From: Ancylobacter vacuolatus
GTDB taxonomy: Bacteria; Pseudomonadota; Alphaproteobacteria; Rhizobiales; Xanthobacteraceae
Direction of reading: 5' to 3'
Length of the DNA: 64,000 nt
NCBI RefSeq assembly: GCF_030813595.1
Contig: NZ_JAUSUH010000005.1
Span: 248,001-312,000 of the forward strand
Below, piece after piece: positions 54,571 to 63,296 of the stretch. Position 1 is the stretch's first letter; the number at the start of each line of letters is the position of its first letter. The notes below the pieces were generated by a model. It had not been told where the DNA came from and ran no database searches. It saw only the letters and a list, made by a program, of their open reading frames with translations. Position numbers and translations under genes: made by a program.

Positions 54571-54851
54571 GGGCTTGGCCTCTCTAGGACGGTTTTCGGG
54601 CGACAGATGCCGCAACGTCATCCATATGGGAAGAGCCGGCCCGGAATCCAGCCCCTTGCGCGTCAATCGGGGCGCGGAGTCGTGCCGACCGGGGGGGCGG
54701 GCCGGCACGAAACGGCGCTTTGCGCGCGGCACACAATCCCGTGAAGACGGGTGCGCAGCCGTGACGGTTTCACTGCGGGAGCTGCTGCATCGGCAAGCGG
54801 CGGAACGGCGCGCACTGCTGCGGCGTCGCCCCGGCTGCAGCCGCTGCGGCG

Positions 54852-55025
54852 TCAGAAGCCGAGCTGCGATTCGATGGCGGCGATGGAGCCGACCGGGACA
54901 TTCGCCAGCTTCTTCTCGCGGGCATCGGTGGGACGCAGCGGCGAGAGGGCTCCGGTGTACGACGTCTTGGGCTGGGAGCCGGCGAGGGGGGCCTGAACCT
55001 CATTGCGGTTCATGACGGGGGGCAT
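54852..55025 (-). CDS. Small hypothetical protein (57 aa)
   Basis: 57-codon reading frame with an excellent ribosome site (AGGAAGGA, about 7 bases before ATG 55025). It reads MPPVMNRNEVQAPLAGSQPK and ends VPVGSIAAIESQLGF. It is polar, with no signal, membrane helix or Cys, and I do not recognise a family. It stands alone between the Tim44-domain gene and the ppc upstream region, with paired palindromes just upstream. The strong initiation signal, more than the composition, argues that it is real. Confidence 0.6.
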   Translation of the reverse strand: MPPVMNRNEVQAPLAGSQPKTSYTGALSPLRPTDAREKKLANVPVGSIAAIESQLGF

Positions 55026-55065
55026 CTCGAATTCCTTCCTGATACGCTTACGCTGACTTTGACCA

Positions 55066-55113
55066 ACGGCCTTTCGGCCGGCTTATTCATTCCCACGGCC
55101 TTTCGGCCGGCTT
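55066..55113. repeat. Two tandem copies of a 19-bp hairpin sequence
   Basis: ACGGCCTTTCGGCCGGCTT occurs at 55066-55084 and again at 55095-55113, a 29-bp period. Each copy contains the inverted repeat CGGCC-TTTC-GGCCG. They lie 40-90 bp upstream of the 57-aa gene. The rest of the 406 bp from 55026 to 55431 has no gene; the ppc promoter must lie within it. Confidence 0.7.
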
Positions 55114-55431
55114 TTCCAAAAGGCACCGCCCGAGAACGACGCCCTGCATACTCACTTCTCTACAGCCTCAACCCTGAAGCTTTCCTGAGCATGGTGTTCA
55201 TGCTGGCGGGGGATTCGTTCACAATCGCGGCGGCTCTGCGGCATTTCGTAAGAAACGTGGCCGCTGTGGCCCGGCGGCCTCACCTGATCCACTGACCGAG
55301 CGGTGGGCGGTATCCCTGTGGCGACAGGGCCGGCGCGGGGCGGGGACAGGGCCGGGGATAAGGCCACCCGCATGGGTGTCATCGACGGCATGCTAATTGC
55401 TAAGTTGGTCTACGCCTTAAGGAGTATCGCC

Positions 55432-58224
55432 ATGTCCGTTGCCCTGACCATCTCGCTCTCCGATGCCGAGCCCGAAGCCGATGGCGAGCTCGATCTTTCC
55501 CTGCGCGAGGACATCCGGATGCTCGGCAGGGTGCTGGGCGACACGCTGCGCGACCAGGAAGGCGAGGCGATCTATGAGCTGGTGGAGCATATACGCCGCG
55601 TCTCCACCCGCTTTCACCGCGAGGAAGACGAGGGCGCCCGGCACGAGCTGGAGGCCATTCTGAGCGATCTCGGGCCGGACCAGACGATCTCCATCGTCCG
55701 CGCCTTCTCCTATTTCTCGCACCTTGCCAACATCGCCGAGGACCAGAACGTCATCCGCCGCATGCGCGCGGCGGCGGCGAATGGGCGGGCCGCCGGCCCG
55801 GCGACGGTGGCGCGGGCGCTGGAGCGGGCCCGCGAGGCGGGTATTTCCACCGCCGATCTGCGCGCTTTCTTTACCACCGCGCTGGCGAGCCCGGTGTTGA
55901 CCGCGCATCCCACCGAGGTGCGCCGCCGCTCCACCCTGACCCATGAAATGAAGGTGGCGGAGCTGCTCGCCGACCGCGCCCGCCGCGACCCGACGCCGGA
56001 AGAGCTGGAACTGGCGACCGCCGAGCTGCGCCGGCGGGTGCTGATGCTCTGGCAGACCAATCTGCTGCGGCGAACCAAGCTGACCGTGCTGGACGAGGTG
56101 GCGAACGGCCTCGCCTATTACGACTACACCTTCCTGCGCCAGTTGCCCTCGCTCTATGCGGCGCTGGAGGACCGGCTGGCTGATATGGAGGGGCTGGAGG
56201 GCGAGGCGCCGGAAATCGCCTCCTTCGTGCGGATGGGCAGCTGGATCGGTGGGGATCGCGACGGCAACCCCTTCGTCACCGCCGAGGTGACGCGCGAGAC
56301 CATGCGGATGCAAAGCGCGCAGGCGGTGCGCTTCTATCTCGAAGAACTGGACAGCCTTGGCGCCGAGCTTTCCATCAGCACCATCCGGGTGAGCGTGTCG
56401 AGCGACCTGCTGGCGCTGGTGGACGCCTCGCCCGATCTTTCGCCACACCGGCGGGGCGAGCCCTACCGGCTCGCCGTCACCTGCATCGCCTCGCGCCTGC
56501 GCGCCACCGCCTTCCGGCTGGAGATTGCCGACCTTCTAGGCATTACCCAGATGCCGGCCGCCCGGCCCTATGGCTCGGCCGCCGAGCTGCGGGCCGATCT
56601 CGATATCATCGATGCTTCGCTCAAGGCGCATAAGTCAGGCGTCATCGCCGGCGGCAAGCTGCGGGCGCTGCGGCGGGCGGTGGATGCGTTCGGCTTCCAC
56701 CTCGCCGTGCTGGATTCGCGGCAGAATTCCGACGTGCACGAGCGCTGCGTCGCCGAACTGTTCGAGATCGCCGCGCCGGGCACGCACTACACCGCGCTGC
56801 CCGAGGGCACACGCGTCGCCCTGCTGCTGCGCGAGCTGACCACCGCCCGGCCGCTGACCTCCCCCTTCGCCGCCTATTCCGACGAGACGGTGGGCGAACT
56901 CGCCATGCTGCGCACCTGCGCCCGCATCCACCAGATCTACGGGAAGGAGGCGATCCAGACCTGCATCATTTCCAAGGCCGAGAGCGTCTCTGACATGCTG
57001 GAGCTGGCGCTGCTGCTGAAGGAGGTCGGCCTCGTCGATCCCGCCGGCGCGGCGGCGGTGAATATCGTGCCGCTGTTCGAGACCATCGGCGACCTGCGCA
57101 ACGCCGCCAAGGTGATGGAGCAGATGTTCCGCCTGCCGGAATACCGCAAGCTGGTTGACAGCCGGGGCAGCGTGCAGGAAGTGATGCTCGGCTATTCCGA
57201 CAGCAACAAGGATGGCGGCTTCCTCACCTCCGGCTGGGAACTCTACAAGGCCGAGATCGAGCTGATCGAGGTGTTCAAGCGCCATGGCGTGCGGCTGCGC
57301 CTGTTCCACGGCCGCGGCGGCTCGGTCGGGCGCGGCGGCGGGCCGAGCTATGACGCCATTCTCGCCCAGCCGGGCGGGGCGGTGCAGGGGCAGATCCGCA
57401 TTACCGAGCAGGGCGAGATCATCTCGTCGAAATATTCCAACCCGGCGGTGGGGCGCGGCAACCTCGAAATCCTCGCCGCCGCGACGCTGGAGGCGACGCT
57501 GCTTTCCGGCGACGCCATGGCGCCGCGCGCGGAATATCTCACCGTGATGGAGGCGCTGTCCGATGCGGCCTTCGCCGCCTATCGGGCGCTGGTCTATGAG
57601 ACCCCGCGCTTCGAGGATTATTTCTGGGAATCCACCGTCATCAACGAAATCGCGACGCTGAACATCGGCTCGCGTCCGGCCTCGCGCAAGAAGACGCGGC
57701 GGATCGAGGATCTGCGCGCCATTCCCTGGGTGTTCTCCTGGGCGCAGTGCCGGCTGATGCTGCCGGGCTGGTACGGCTTCGGCACGGCGGTGCGGGCCTG
57801 GCTGGAGGCCAATCCCGACGGGCTGCCGCTGCTGCAGGAAATGTACCGGGAATGGCCGTTCTTCCGCACCCAGCTTTCCAACATGGACATGGTGCTCTCC
57901 AAGAGCTCCATCGCCATCGCCTCGCGCTATGCCGCGCTGGTGGAGGATACGGAGCTGCGCGAGAGCATTTTCGGCCGCATCCGCGCCGAGCACCACGACT
58001 CCATCGAGGCGCTGCTGACGATTTCCCAACAGCCGGCGCTGCTGGCCTCAAACCCGCTGCTTGAGCGCTCGATCCGCGCCCGCTTCCCCTATATCGACCC
58101 GCTCAACCATGTGCAGGTCGGCCTGCTGCGGAAATACCGCGCCAGCGACACCGACGAGAAGGTGCTGCAGGGCATCCAGCTCACCATTAACGGCATTTCC
58201 GCCGGTCTGCGGAACTCGGGGTAA
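55432..58224 (+). CDS. ppc: Phosphoenolpyruvate carboxylase
   Basis: 930-aa cytoplasmic enzyme that carboxylates PEP to oxaloacetate to refill the TCA cycle. Catalytic elements are visible: [11 protein letters not shown] (His), [58 protein letters not shown] and [15 protein letters not shown]. The C-terminus [11 protein letters not shown] replaces the usual MRNTG. ATG 55432 has AAGGAG upstream. It is followed after 6 bp by a small cupin gene, probably co-transcribed. Confidence 0.97.
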   Translation: MSVALTISLSDAEPEADGELDLSLREDIRMLGRVLGDTLRDQEGEAIYELVEHIRRVSTRFHREEDEGARHELEAILSDLGPDQTISIVRAFSYFSHLANIAEDQNVIRRMRAAAANGRAAGPATVARALERAREAGISTADLRAFFTTALASPVLTAHPTEVRRRSTLTHEMKVAELLADRARRDPTPEELELATAELRRRVLMLWQTNLLRRTKLTVLDEVANGLAYYDYTFLRQLPSLYAALEDRLADMEGLEGEAPEIASFVRMGSWIGGDRDGNPFVTAEVTRETMRMQSAQAVRFYLEELDSLGAELSISTIRVSVSSDLLALVDASPDLSPHRRGEPYRLAVTCIASRLRATAFRLEIADLLGITQMPAARPYGSAAELRADLDIIDASLKAHKSGVIAGGKLRALRRAVDAFGFHLAVLDSRQNSDVHERCVAELFEIAAPGTHYTALPEGTRVALLLRELTTARPLTSPFAAYSDETVGELAMLRTCARIHQIYGKEAIQTCIISKAESVSDMLELALLLKEVGLVDPAGAAAVNIVPLFETIGDLRNAAKVMEQMFRLPEYRKLVDSRGSVQEVMLGYSDSNKDGGFLTSGWELYKAEIELIEVFKRHGVRLRLFHGRGGSVGRGGGPSYDAILAQPGGAVQGQIRITEQGEIISSKYSNPAVGRGNLEILAAATLEATLLSGDAMAPRAEYLTVMEALSDAAFAAYRALVYETPRFEDYFWESTVINEIATLNIGSRPASRKKTRRIEDLRAIPWVFSWAQCRLMLPGWYGFGTAVRAWLEANPDGLPLLQEMYREWPFFRTQLSNMDMVLSKSSIAIASRYAALVEDTELRESIFGRIRAEHHDSIEALLTISQQPALLASNPLLERSIRARFPYIDPLNHVQVGLLRKYRASDTDEKVLQGIQLTINGISAGLRNSG

Positions 58225-58230
58225 CTCATC

Positions 58231-58524
58231 ATGGCGTTTGCCTGCACCATACCGGCCGTGCCCACCCAGCTGGCGGACGATGCGCGCGTGCGCATCACCC
58301 GCTGGGATTTCGCGCCCGGCGCCACCACGGGCTGGCACGAGCACGCGATGGACTATGCCATCGTCTTCATCACCGAGGGGCTGATGGAGATCGACATCGA
58401 CGGCGCGGTGACGCAGGTCGCCATGGCGGCCGGCGCCGCCTATTCCCGTCCCGCCGGCATCCGCCACGATGTGCGCAATGCCGGCGCCGCGCCGATGAGC
58501 TTTGTCGAGGTGGAGATGAAATAG
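58231..58524 (+). CDS. Small cupin-domain protein
   Basis: 97-aa single cupin: WDFAPGATTGWHEHAMDYAI carries a G(X)5HxH-like metal motif, then SRPAGIRHDVRNAG carries the second His. The function is unknown; similar short cupins bind metal and may be isomerases or sensors. It starts 6 bp after ppc, so it should be made together with PEP carboxylase. Confidence 0.88.
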   Translation: MAFACTIPAVPTQLADDARVRITRWDFAPGATTGWHEHAMDYAIVFITEGLMEIDIDGAVTQVAMAAGAAYSRPAGIRHDVRNAGAAPMSFVEVEMK

Positions 58525-58613
58525 GCGCGGGTGGCGCCCGCGCGTTGGCGGGTTTATCGCCGCTCGCCTTCGTCTATGCTGGCGTGACGTGCCCTCTCTC
58601 GTTCCGATCCGCC

Positions 58614-59246
58614 ATGTACACGCCCCCGGCCTTCCGCGAAGACGACCCCGTTCTCCTGCGCCAGATCATGCGCGAGGCGCGGCTGGCGACGCTCGTCACC
58701 GCCACCAGCGAGGGATTGATAGCGACGCCGCTGCCCCTGTTTCTCGACGAGAGCGAAGGCGAGCATGGCGTGCTCTATGGCCATCTCGCCCGGGCGAACC
58801 CGCAGTGGAAGACGCCGCCGACAGGGGAGGCGCTGGTGCTGTTCTCCGGCGCCGACGCCTATATCACGCCGAGCTGGTACGCGGCGAAGGCCGAGCACGG
58901 CAAGGTGGTGCCGACCTGGAACTATGAGGCGGTGCACGCCTATGGAGCGGTGGAATTCTTCGACGACCCGGCGCGCCTGCGCGCGGCAGTGACGCGACTT
59001 ACCGCGCTCTATGAGCAGCCGCGCGCCGAGCCCTGGGCGGTGGATGACGCGCCGGAGGCCTTTGTCGCGGCGCAGCTGCGGGGCATTGTCGGCGTGCGGC
59101 TGCCGATTGCCCGCATCGAGGGCAAGCGCAAGCTGAGCCAGAACCGTTCCGAAGCCGACCGCCAGGGCGTCGCTGCCGGGCTGGCGCAGAGCACGCGCCC
59201 GAGCGACCAGCGTGTGGCCGCGATGATCCCCACCCGGCGGGAGTAG
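58614..59246 (+). CDS. FMN-binding negative transcriptional regulator, PaiB-like
   Basis: 210-aa split-barrel flavin-binding protein of the PaiB/PF04299 family. Conserved parts are MYTPPAFREDDPVLLRQIMR, HLARANPQWK, SWYAAKAEHGKVVPTWNYEA and the end RIEGKRKLSQNRSEADRQGV. PaiB in Bacillus represses sporulation and protease genes; most homologues have no known target. ATG 58614 starts the conserved part. It is transcribed convergent to the BKACE gene. Confidence 0.93.
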   Translation: MYTPPAFREDDPVLLRQIMREARLATLVTATSEGLIATPLPLFLDESEGEHGVLYGHLARANPQWKTPPTGEALVLFSGADAYITPSWYAAKAEHGKVVPTWNYEAVHAYGAVEFFDDPARLRAAVTRLTALYEQPRAEPWAVDDAPEAFVAAQLRGIVGVRLPIARIEGKRKLSQNRSEADRQGVAAGLAQSTRPSDQRVAAMIPTRRE

Positions 59247-59265
59247 GCGTGAAGCGCCGGCGGGG

Positions 59266-60027
59266 TCAATTCCCCGCGATCGGCGGCACCGTCTCCGGCG
59301 GCAGGTTGGGCGGCACGCGGGCGAGGCGGAAGGCGGCTTTGATGAGGGCGGCATTGTCCTGCGCCTCGCTGCCATCGGGCAGATGCTTGCCGTCCTCCAG
59401 CCCGATGCGGCCATCGAGCCCGCGCATCAGCGCGTCCTGGTAGAGCGGCCAGACGCTGGCATCCAGCCCGTGTTGCAGCACCGGGACATCGAGGCTGGCG
59501 CGGGCCAGCACCTTGCGGATGGCGGCGGCGACGGCGAGCCCTTCCTCGATATCCTGCTCGTTGATCTCGATCAGGATGCGCAGGCACTGCTTGGCGTCGG
59601 GCAGTGCGGTGAAACGCTCGGCATCGGCCACCGACCACAGCCCCGCCTCCACGCCAATGCCGCGCGACAGAGCGAGGGCGATCACCTCTGGCGCGTCGTC
59701 CTCGATCAAATTGACCGACACATAATCCGGCAGCACCTGCCACGCCTTCATCGCCTTGAGCCGGCCCGTCCCGCCCGGGGCGATGCCGGCATGGGTGGAG
59801 AGGCCGATGGGCACGCCGGGCACACGGGCGCGGATCGCCTCGATGGCGTCGGCGACATGGGCGGCCTCCAGCGTCTCCGTGCCGGAGGGATCGCGCGGGT
59901 GCAGATGCAGTTCACTGGCCCCGGCAGCGATCACCGCCGCCGCATCCGCCGCCAGGCGTGCGGGCGTGAGAGGGGTGTAGGCATGGAAGGCGCTGTCGCG
60001 CGATCCGTTGAGGCAGGCTTGCAGCAT
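59266..60027 (-). CDS. BKACE-family beta-keto acid cleavage enzyme
   Basis: 253-aa TIM-barrel enzyme of the DUF849/Kce family, which cleaves beta-keto acids with acetyl-CoA. The Zn-binding HLHPRDPSG motif, ADAIEAIRARVPGVPIGLST and NLIEDDAPEV are recognisable. Characterised members act on 3-keto-5-aminohexanoate in lysine fermentation, but most BKACEs have other substrates, and no lysine pathway is visible here. It is 19 bp from the PaiB stop and 25 bp downstream of the YaiI-family gene on the same strand. Confidence 0.9.
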   Translation of the reverse strand: MLQACLNGSRDSAFHAYTPLTPARLAADAAAVIAAGASELHLHPRDPSGTETLEAAHVADAIEAIRARVPGVPIGLSTHAGIAPGGTGRLKAMKAWQVLPDYVSVNLIEDDAPEVIALALSRGIGVEAGLWSVADAERFTALPDAKQCLRILIEINEQDIEEGLAVAAAIRKVLARASLDVPVLQHGLDASVWPLYQDALMRGLDGRIGLEDGKHLPDGSEAQDNAALIKAAFRLARVPPNLPPETVPPIAGN

Positions 60028-60052
60028 TGCGGTCTCCCTTTTCCTTGCCTCT

Positions 60053-60526
60053 TCAACCCGCCAGAAAGCCCTTTCGTTTCAGGCGTTGTACGGAGCGCTC
60101 CAGCGCCTGCAGAAATTCCGAGCGGTCGCGGGGCGAGAAGGGGCGGGGGCCGCGTGTGATCTCGCCCGCTTCGCGCAGATCCGCCATCAAATTGCGGGTC
60201 GCCAGCTGCATGCCGATGGAGGCGGCGGTGAAGGGCTTTCCCGTGGGGCCGATGGCCTCGGCCCCCTTCGCCACTACCCGCGCCGCCAGCGGCACATCGG
60301 CGGTGATGACGAGGTCGCCCTCTTCCACCCGCTCGACGATCCAGTCATCGGCGACATCCGGTCCGGCGGCGACGACGACGCGCTCCACCTCGGCCTCGCG
60401 CGGCACCGCGATCCAGGAATTGGCGACGAGGAACACCTTGATCCGGTGGCGGGCGGCGACGCGATAGGTCTCGTCCTTCACCGGACAGGCGTCGGCGTCG
60501 ATATAGATGAGGATCGGCTTCGGCAA
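60053..60526 (-). CDS. YaiI/YqxD-family (DUF188) protein
   Basis: 157-aa PIN-like nuclease-fold protein of unknown role. It starts [20 protein letters not shown] with the acidic DADACPV cluster, and carries [20 protein letters not shown] and [20 protein letters not shown] chose TTG 60526, which has AGGA upstream. It sits downstream of a leader peptide and terminator-like hairpin and may be controlled by them. Confidence 0.88.
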   Translation of the reverse strand: MPKPILIYIDADACPVKDETYRVAARHRIKVFLVANSWIAVPREAEVERVVVAAGPDVADDWIVERVEEGDLVITADVPLAARVVAKGAEAIGPTGKPFTAASIGMQLATRNLMADLREAGEITRGPRPFSPRDRSEFLQALERSVQRLKRKGFLAG

Positions 60527-60562
60527 AGTAATCCTGGAGGTAAGGGGCTGATGCCCAAGAAA

Positions 60563-60590
60563 GAAGGGCTGCCCGCGAGGACAGCCCTTC
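60563..60590 (-). terminator. Intrinsic terminator between leader peptide and YaiI gene
   Basis: GAAGGGCTG and CAGCCCTTC form a 9-bp stem with a 10-base loop. On the minus strand it is followed by TTTCTT. It lies 60 bp after the leader-peptide stop and 37 bp before the YaiI start, an attenuator position. Confidence 0.75.
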
Positions 60591-60618
60591 CCATGTCAGA
60601 CCGCGGTCCGGTCCGGTA

Positions 60619-60649
60619 ACTGCCTAAAGGGGCAGTGCGACGTATCGCA
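60619..60649 (-). promoter_or_regulatory. Two back-to-back hairpins after the leader peptide
   Basis: TGCGA-CGTA-TCGCA (60636-60649) begins at the base after the leader stop codon. ACTGCC-TAAAGG-GGCAGT (60619-60636) follows directly. They are well placed to respond to ribosome stalling in the leader. This reading rests on position and pairing only. Confidence 0.5.
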
Positions 60650-60727
60650 TCACGCGGAACGGGCCTCGCAAGAGGCAAGCGTCCAGGTCACGGATACCGA
60701 CGACCGCGGATCAAGACGATCAGACAC
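60650..60727 (-). CDS. Putative leader peptide (25 aa)
   Basis: A 25-codon frame starts at GTG 60727 behind a very strong AAAGGAGGTGATCC Shine-Dalgarno (the complement of the 16S 3' end). It begins MSDRLDPRSSVSVTWTLASC and stops at 60650, immediately before paired hairpins and a terminator. The single Trp and Cys near the end might be the sensed residues. I do not recognise it. The ribosome site and following hairpins make a translated regulatory leader the best reading; a free micropeptide is the alternative. Confidence 0.6.
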   Translation of the reverse strand: MSDRLDPRSSVSVTWTLASCEARSA

Positions 60728-60762
60728 TGGATCACCTCCTTTCGATTGTTGAAGACAACTGG

Positions 60763-60790
60763 AGCTTAGACCGATTCGTCGAAAGGTCAC
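60763..60790 (-). promoter_or_regulatory. Putative promoter of the leader-YaiI unit
   Basis: GTGACC (60785-60790) and TAAGCT (60763-60768) are spaced 16 bp apart on the minus strand, 36 bp before the leader start. Each matches four of six consensus bases. It is divergent from ggt, whose start lies 90 bp away. Confidence 0.4.
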
Positions 60791-60879
60791 GCGCTTGTTG
60801 CGGTGCGATGGCGAAATCCGCTGTTCACTTCGCGTTACGGCGCGCAATCTTGAGTGCGCGTGCACAGGAAAGGGACGAG

Positions 60880-62631
60880 ATGAGGCGAGGCGGCTGGTTG
60901 TTCGCGCTGGTGCTGGCGGCAACGCCGCTGCAGGCCCAGCAATTCTCCGACGGCCACGCGCCGGAAGCGGCGAGCGCGCTGGCCACCGGCCAGAAGACCG
61001 CCGCCGGCCGGGACTGGATGGTAACGGCGGCCAACCCGCTGGCGGCGGAAGCCGGCGTGGCGATGCTGCGCGCGGGCGGCAACGCCATCGACGCCATGGT
61101 CGCGGTGCAGCTCGTGCTGGGACTGGTGGAGCCGCAATCCTCCGGTCTCGGCGGTGGGGCTTTCCTGGTCTATTGGGACGCCGCCGCCGGCACGCTCACC
61201 ACCTTTGACGGGCGCGAGACGGCGCCGCGCGCGGCGACGCCAACCCTGTTCCAGAATGCGCAGGGCGAGCCGCTCGCCTTCATGGAAGCGGTGATCGGCG
61301 GGCGCTCGGTCGGCACGCCCGGCACGCCGGCGCTGCTGGAGACGGTGCACAAACGCTATGGCCGGCTCGGCTGGGACGCGCCGTTCGCCCCCGCGCTGGA
61401 GCTGGCGGAGAACGGTTTCGCCGTCTCTCCCCGCCTGGCCGGGCTGATCGCCAGCGACGTGGCGACGCTGGCGCGCGACCCGGCGACACGGGCCTATTTC
61501 CTCGACCCGGCCGGTGCGCCGCTGGCCGAGGGCACGCGGCTGAAGAACCCGGCCTATGCCAACACGCTCCGGGCGCTGCGGGAGAAGGGGGCGGGCGCGT
61601 TCTATGAGGGGGCGCTGGCGCAGGGAATCGTTGCGGCGGTGCGCGGTTCGGCCAATCCGGGCGGGCTGTCGCTGGATGATCTGCGCGACTACGCGGTGAA
61701 GGAGCGCCCTCCCGTGTGCGGCGCCTATCGCGGCCTCAATGTCTGCGGCATGGGGCCGCCGAGTTCCGGCGCGCTCACCTTGGGCCAGATTCTGGGCCTG
61801 CTGGAGCCCTATGACCTCAAGGCGCTCGGCCCCGCTTCCCCCGAGGCGTGGCGGCTGATCGCCGACGCCTCGCGCCTCGCCTTCGCCGATCGCGAGCGCT
61901 ACATCGCCGATACCGATTTCGTGCCGGTACCGACAAAGGGGCTGCTGGCGCCCGATTATCTCGGTGCGCGGGCGAAGCTGCTGGCGGGCGATGATGCGCT
62001 GCCCGAGGTGGTGGCGGGCATGCCGAGATGGGATCACGCGATGGCTCCCCCGGCGCGGGCGGATGGCGCGGCGCCGGAACTGCCCTCCACCACCCAGATC
62101 ACCATCGTTGATGACGATGGCAATGTGGTTTCCATGACCTCCACCATTGAGGCAGGCTTCGGGTCGCGGCTGATGGTGGGCGGCTTCCTGCTCAATAATG
62201 AGCTGACCGACTTCTCCTTCCGCTCGCACCGGGACGGTGTGCCGGTGGCCAACCGGGTGGAACCGGGCAAGCGCCCGCGCTCCTCGATGGCGCCGACCAT
62301 CGTGCTGAAGGATGGGCGCCCGGTGCTGGCGCTCGGCTCGCCCGGCGGCAGCCAGATCATCGGCTATGTCGCCAAGACGCTGATCGCCCATCTCGACTGG
62401 GGAATGAGCCTGCGCGACGCCATCGCCGCGCCAAATGTTCTCGCGCGCTTCGACGCGGTGGAGATCGAGGCGGGAACGACGGCGGAAGCGCTGGCGCCGG
62501 GGTTGAGCGAACTGGGCTTCACCGTGAAGACCGGGCCGATGACCTCGGGCGTGCAGGCGGTGGCGATCACGCCGCAAGGGCTCGTCGGCGCCGCCGATCC
62601 GCGCCGCGAGGGCGTGGCGATCGGGGAGTGA
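60880..62631 (+). CDS. ggt: Periplasmic gamma-glutamyltransferase
   Basis: 583-aa Ntn-hydrolase that transfers or hydrolyses the gamma-glutamyl group of glutathione. The signal peptide (RRGGWLFALVLAATPLQAQ) is followed by the large subunit with AANPLAAEAGVAMLRAGGNA. Autocleavage is expected before Thr404 in LPSTTQITIVDDDGN, which starts the small subunit, then SMTSTIEAGFGSRL and KRPRSSMAPTIV. ATG 60880 follows AGGAAAGGG; the longer frame to 60808 is not supported. It probably helps salvage extracellular glutathione. Confidence 0.95.
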   Translation: MRRGGWLFALVLAATPLQAQQFSDGHAPEAASALATGQKTAAGRDWMVTAANPLAAEAGVAMLRAGGNAIDAMVAVQLVLGLVEPQSSGLGGGAFLVYWDAAAGTLTTFDGRETAPRAATPTLFQNAQGEPLAFMEAVIGGRSVGTPGTPALLETVHKRYGRLGWDAPFAPALELAENGFAVSPRLAGLIASDVATLARDPATRAYFLDPAGAPLAEGTRLKNPAYANTLRALREKGAGAFYEGALAQGIVAAVRGSANPGGLSLDDLRDYAVKERPPVCGAYRGLNVCGMGPPSSGALTLGQILGLLEPYDLKALGPASPEAWRLIADASRLAFADRERYIADTDFVPVPTKGLLAPDYLGARAKLLAGDDALPEVVAGMPRWDHAMAPPARADGAAPELPSTTQITIVDDDGNVVSMTSTIEAGFGSRLMVGGFLLNNELTDFSFRSHRDGVPVANRVEPGKRPRSSMAPTIVLKDGRPVLALGSPGGSQIIGYVAKTLIAHLDWGMSLRDAIAAPNVLARFDAVEIEAGTTAEALAPGLSELGFTVKTGPMTSGVQAVAITPQGLVGAADPRREGVAIGE

Positions 62632-62650
62632 GGGGCGCGCGTCGCGACGG

Positions 62651-62746
62651 CATCCTTCGAGGCTCGCCTGCGGCTCGCACCTCAGGATGACGTTGCTCGG
62701 AAAGCGTTCCGGATCGCGCCTTTGGCGCGTCCGGGATGACGGCGGT
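62651..62746. repeat. Two intergenic palindromic repeats after ggt
   Basis: CATCCTTCGAGG...CCTCAGGATGAC (62651-62692) is the widespread Rhizobiales palindrome built on CATCCT/AGGATG. GTTCCGGATCG-hairpin-GTCCGGGATGACGGCGG (62706-62746) matches the unit at 35658-35693 in both flanks but carries a different hairpin. They fill the gap between ggt and fmdB. Confidence 0.65.
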
Positions 62747-62769
62747 TCGGGTGGGGTGACAGCCTCACC

Positions 62770-63126
62770 TCAGTGGCTGATCATCCATGGCCGGGCGGAG
62801 GGGAAGCTCTTGGCGCCGCTGGCGGCAGTGGCGGTCTTGGATTTCCTGGTCCGGCTCTTCATGCCGCCGGAGCAGCAGGAGCAGCTCGACGGGTGCTTCT
62901 TCGCCGCGTATTCGCCCGTGGTCATCGGCGCGTGGCTTGCCCGCTCATTGGTGGCGTGGGCTTGGAGGCTGTCGCGCGACATGCCGGAGAAATGCGGTGC
63001 CGTCAGCATCACGCGCGGGGCCATCGCGCCACAATCCGGGCAGGGCTGGGGCGCCTGATACTCGCTCATCGGCCGCATGGCGGTGAAATCGCCGCAGCTT
63101 TCGCATTCATATTCATAGACGGGCAT
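62770..63126 (-). CDS. fmdB: FmdB-type zinc-ribbon protein
   Basis: 118-aa protein with the FmdB zinc ribbon (PVYEYECESCGDFTAMRPMS, then CPDCGAMAPRVMLTAPHF), four Cys in two CxxC pairs. A second Cys-rich patch (SSCSCCSGG) near residue 95 is unusual and may bind metal. ATG 63126 has GAAGGA upstream; the 30-codon longer frame is rejected. It follows the formamidase gene, the usual fmdA-fmdB order, and is thought to regulate it. Confidence 0.92.
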   Translation of the reverse strand: MPVYEYECESCGDFTAMRPMSEYQAPQPCPDCGAMAPRVMLTAPHFSGMSRDSLQAHATNERASHAPMTTGEYAAKKHPSSCSCCSGGMKSRTRKSKTATAASGAKSFPSARPWMISH

Positions 63127-63248
63127 GAGCGTGTCCTTCACTCGGCATGGCGTTCGGGCGGGCCTTTGCTGCGGCCTTATCGTGCCCCTTGGGCGTTTCC
63201 TCGAAGGCAAGGGCAATGCCAGGCATGGCCCCGGAATCGTAGAGAAGG

Positions 63249-63275
63249 GCGGGGCGACGCATTGCGTCGCCCCGC
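63249..63275 (-). terminator. Hairpin between fmdA and fmdB
   Basis: GCGGGGCGACGC and GCGTCGCCCCGC form a 12-bp stem with an ATT loop, 22 bp after the fmdA stop. The flanking minus-strand bases (CCTTCTC) are only moderately U-rich, so it may be a partial terminator that lowers fmdB expression. Confidence 0.6.
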
Positions 63276-63296
63276 ATGCACCGGACTAAGAGGGGG

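Noticed and set aside
60729-60742. Exact match to the 16S rRNA 3' end (GGATCACCTCCTTT) on the plus strand
   Set aside because: Only 14 bases match and no other 16S sequence surrounds them; on the minus strand it is a very strong Shine-Dalgarno for a short frame.
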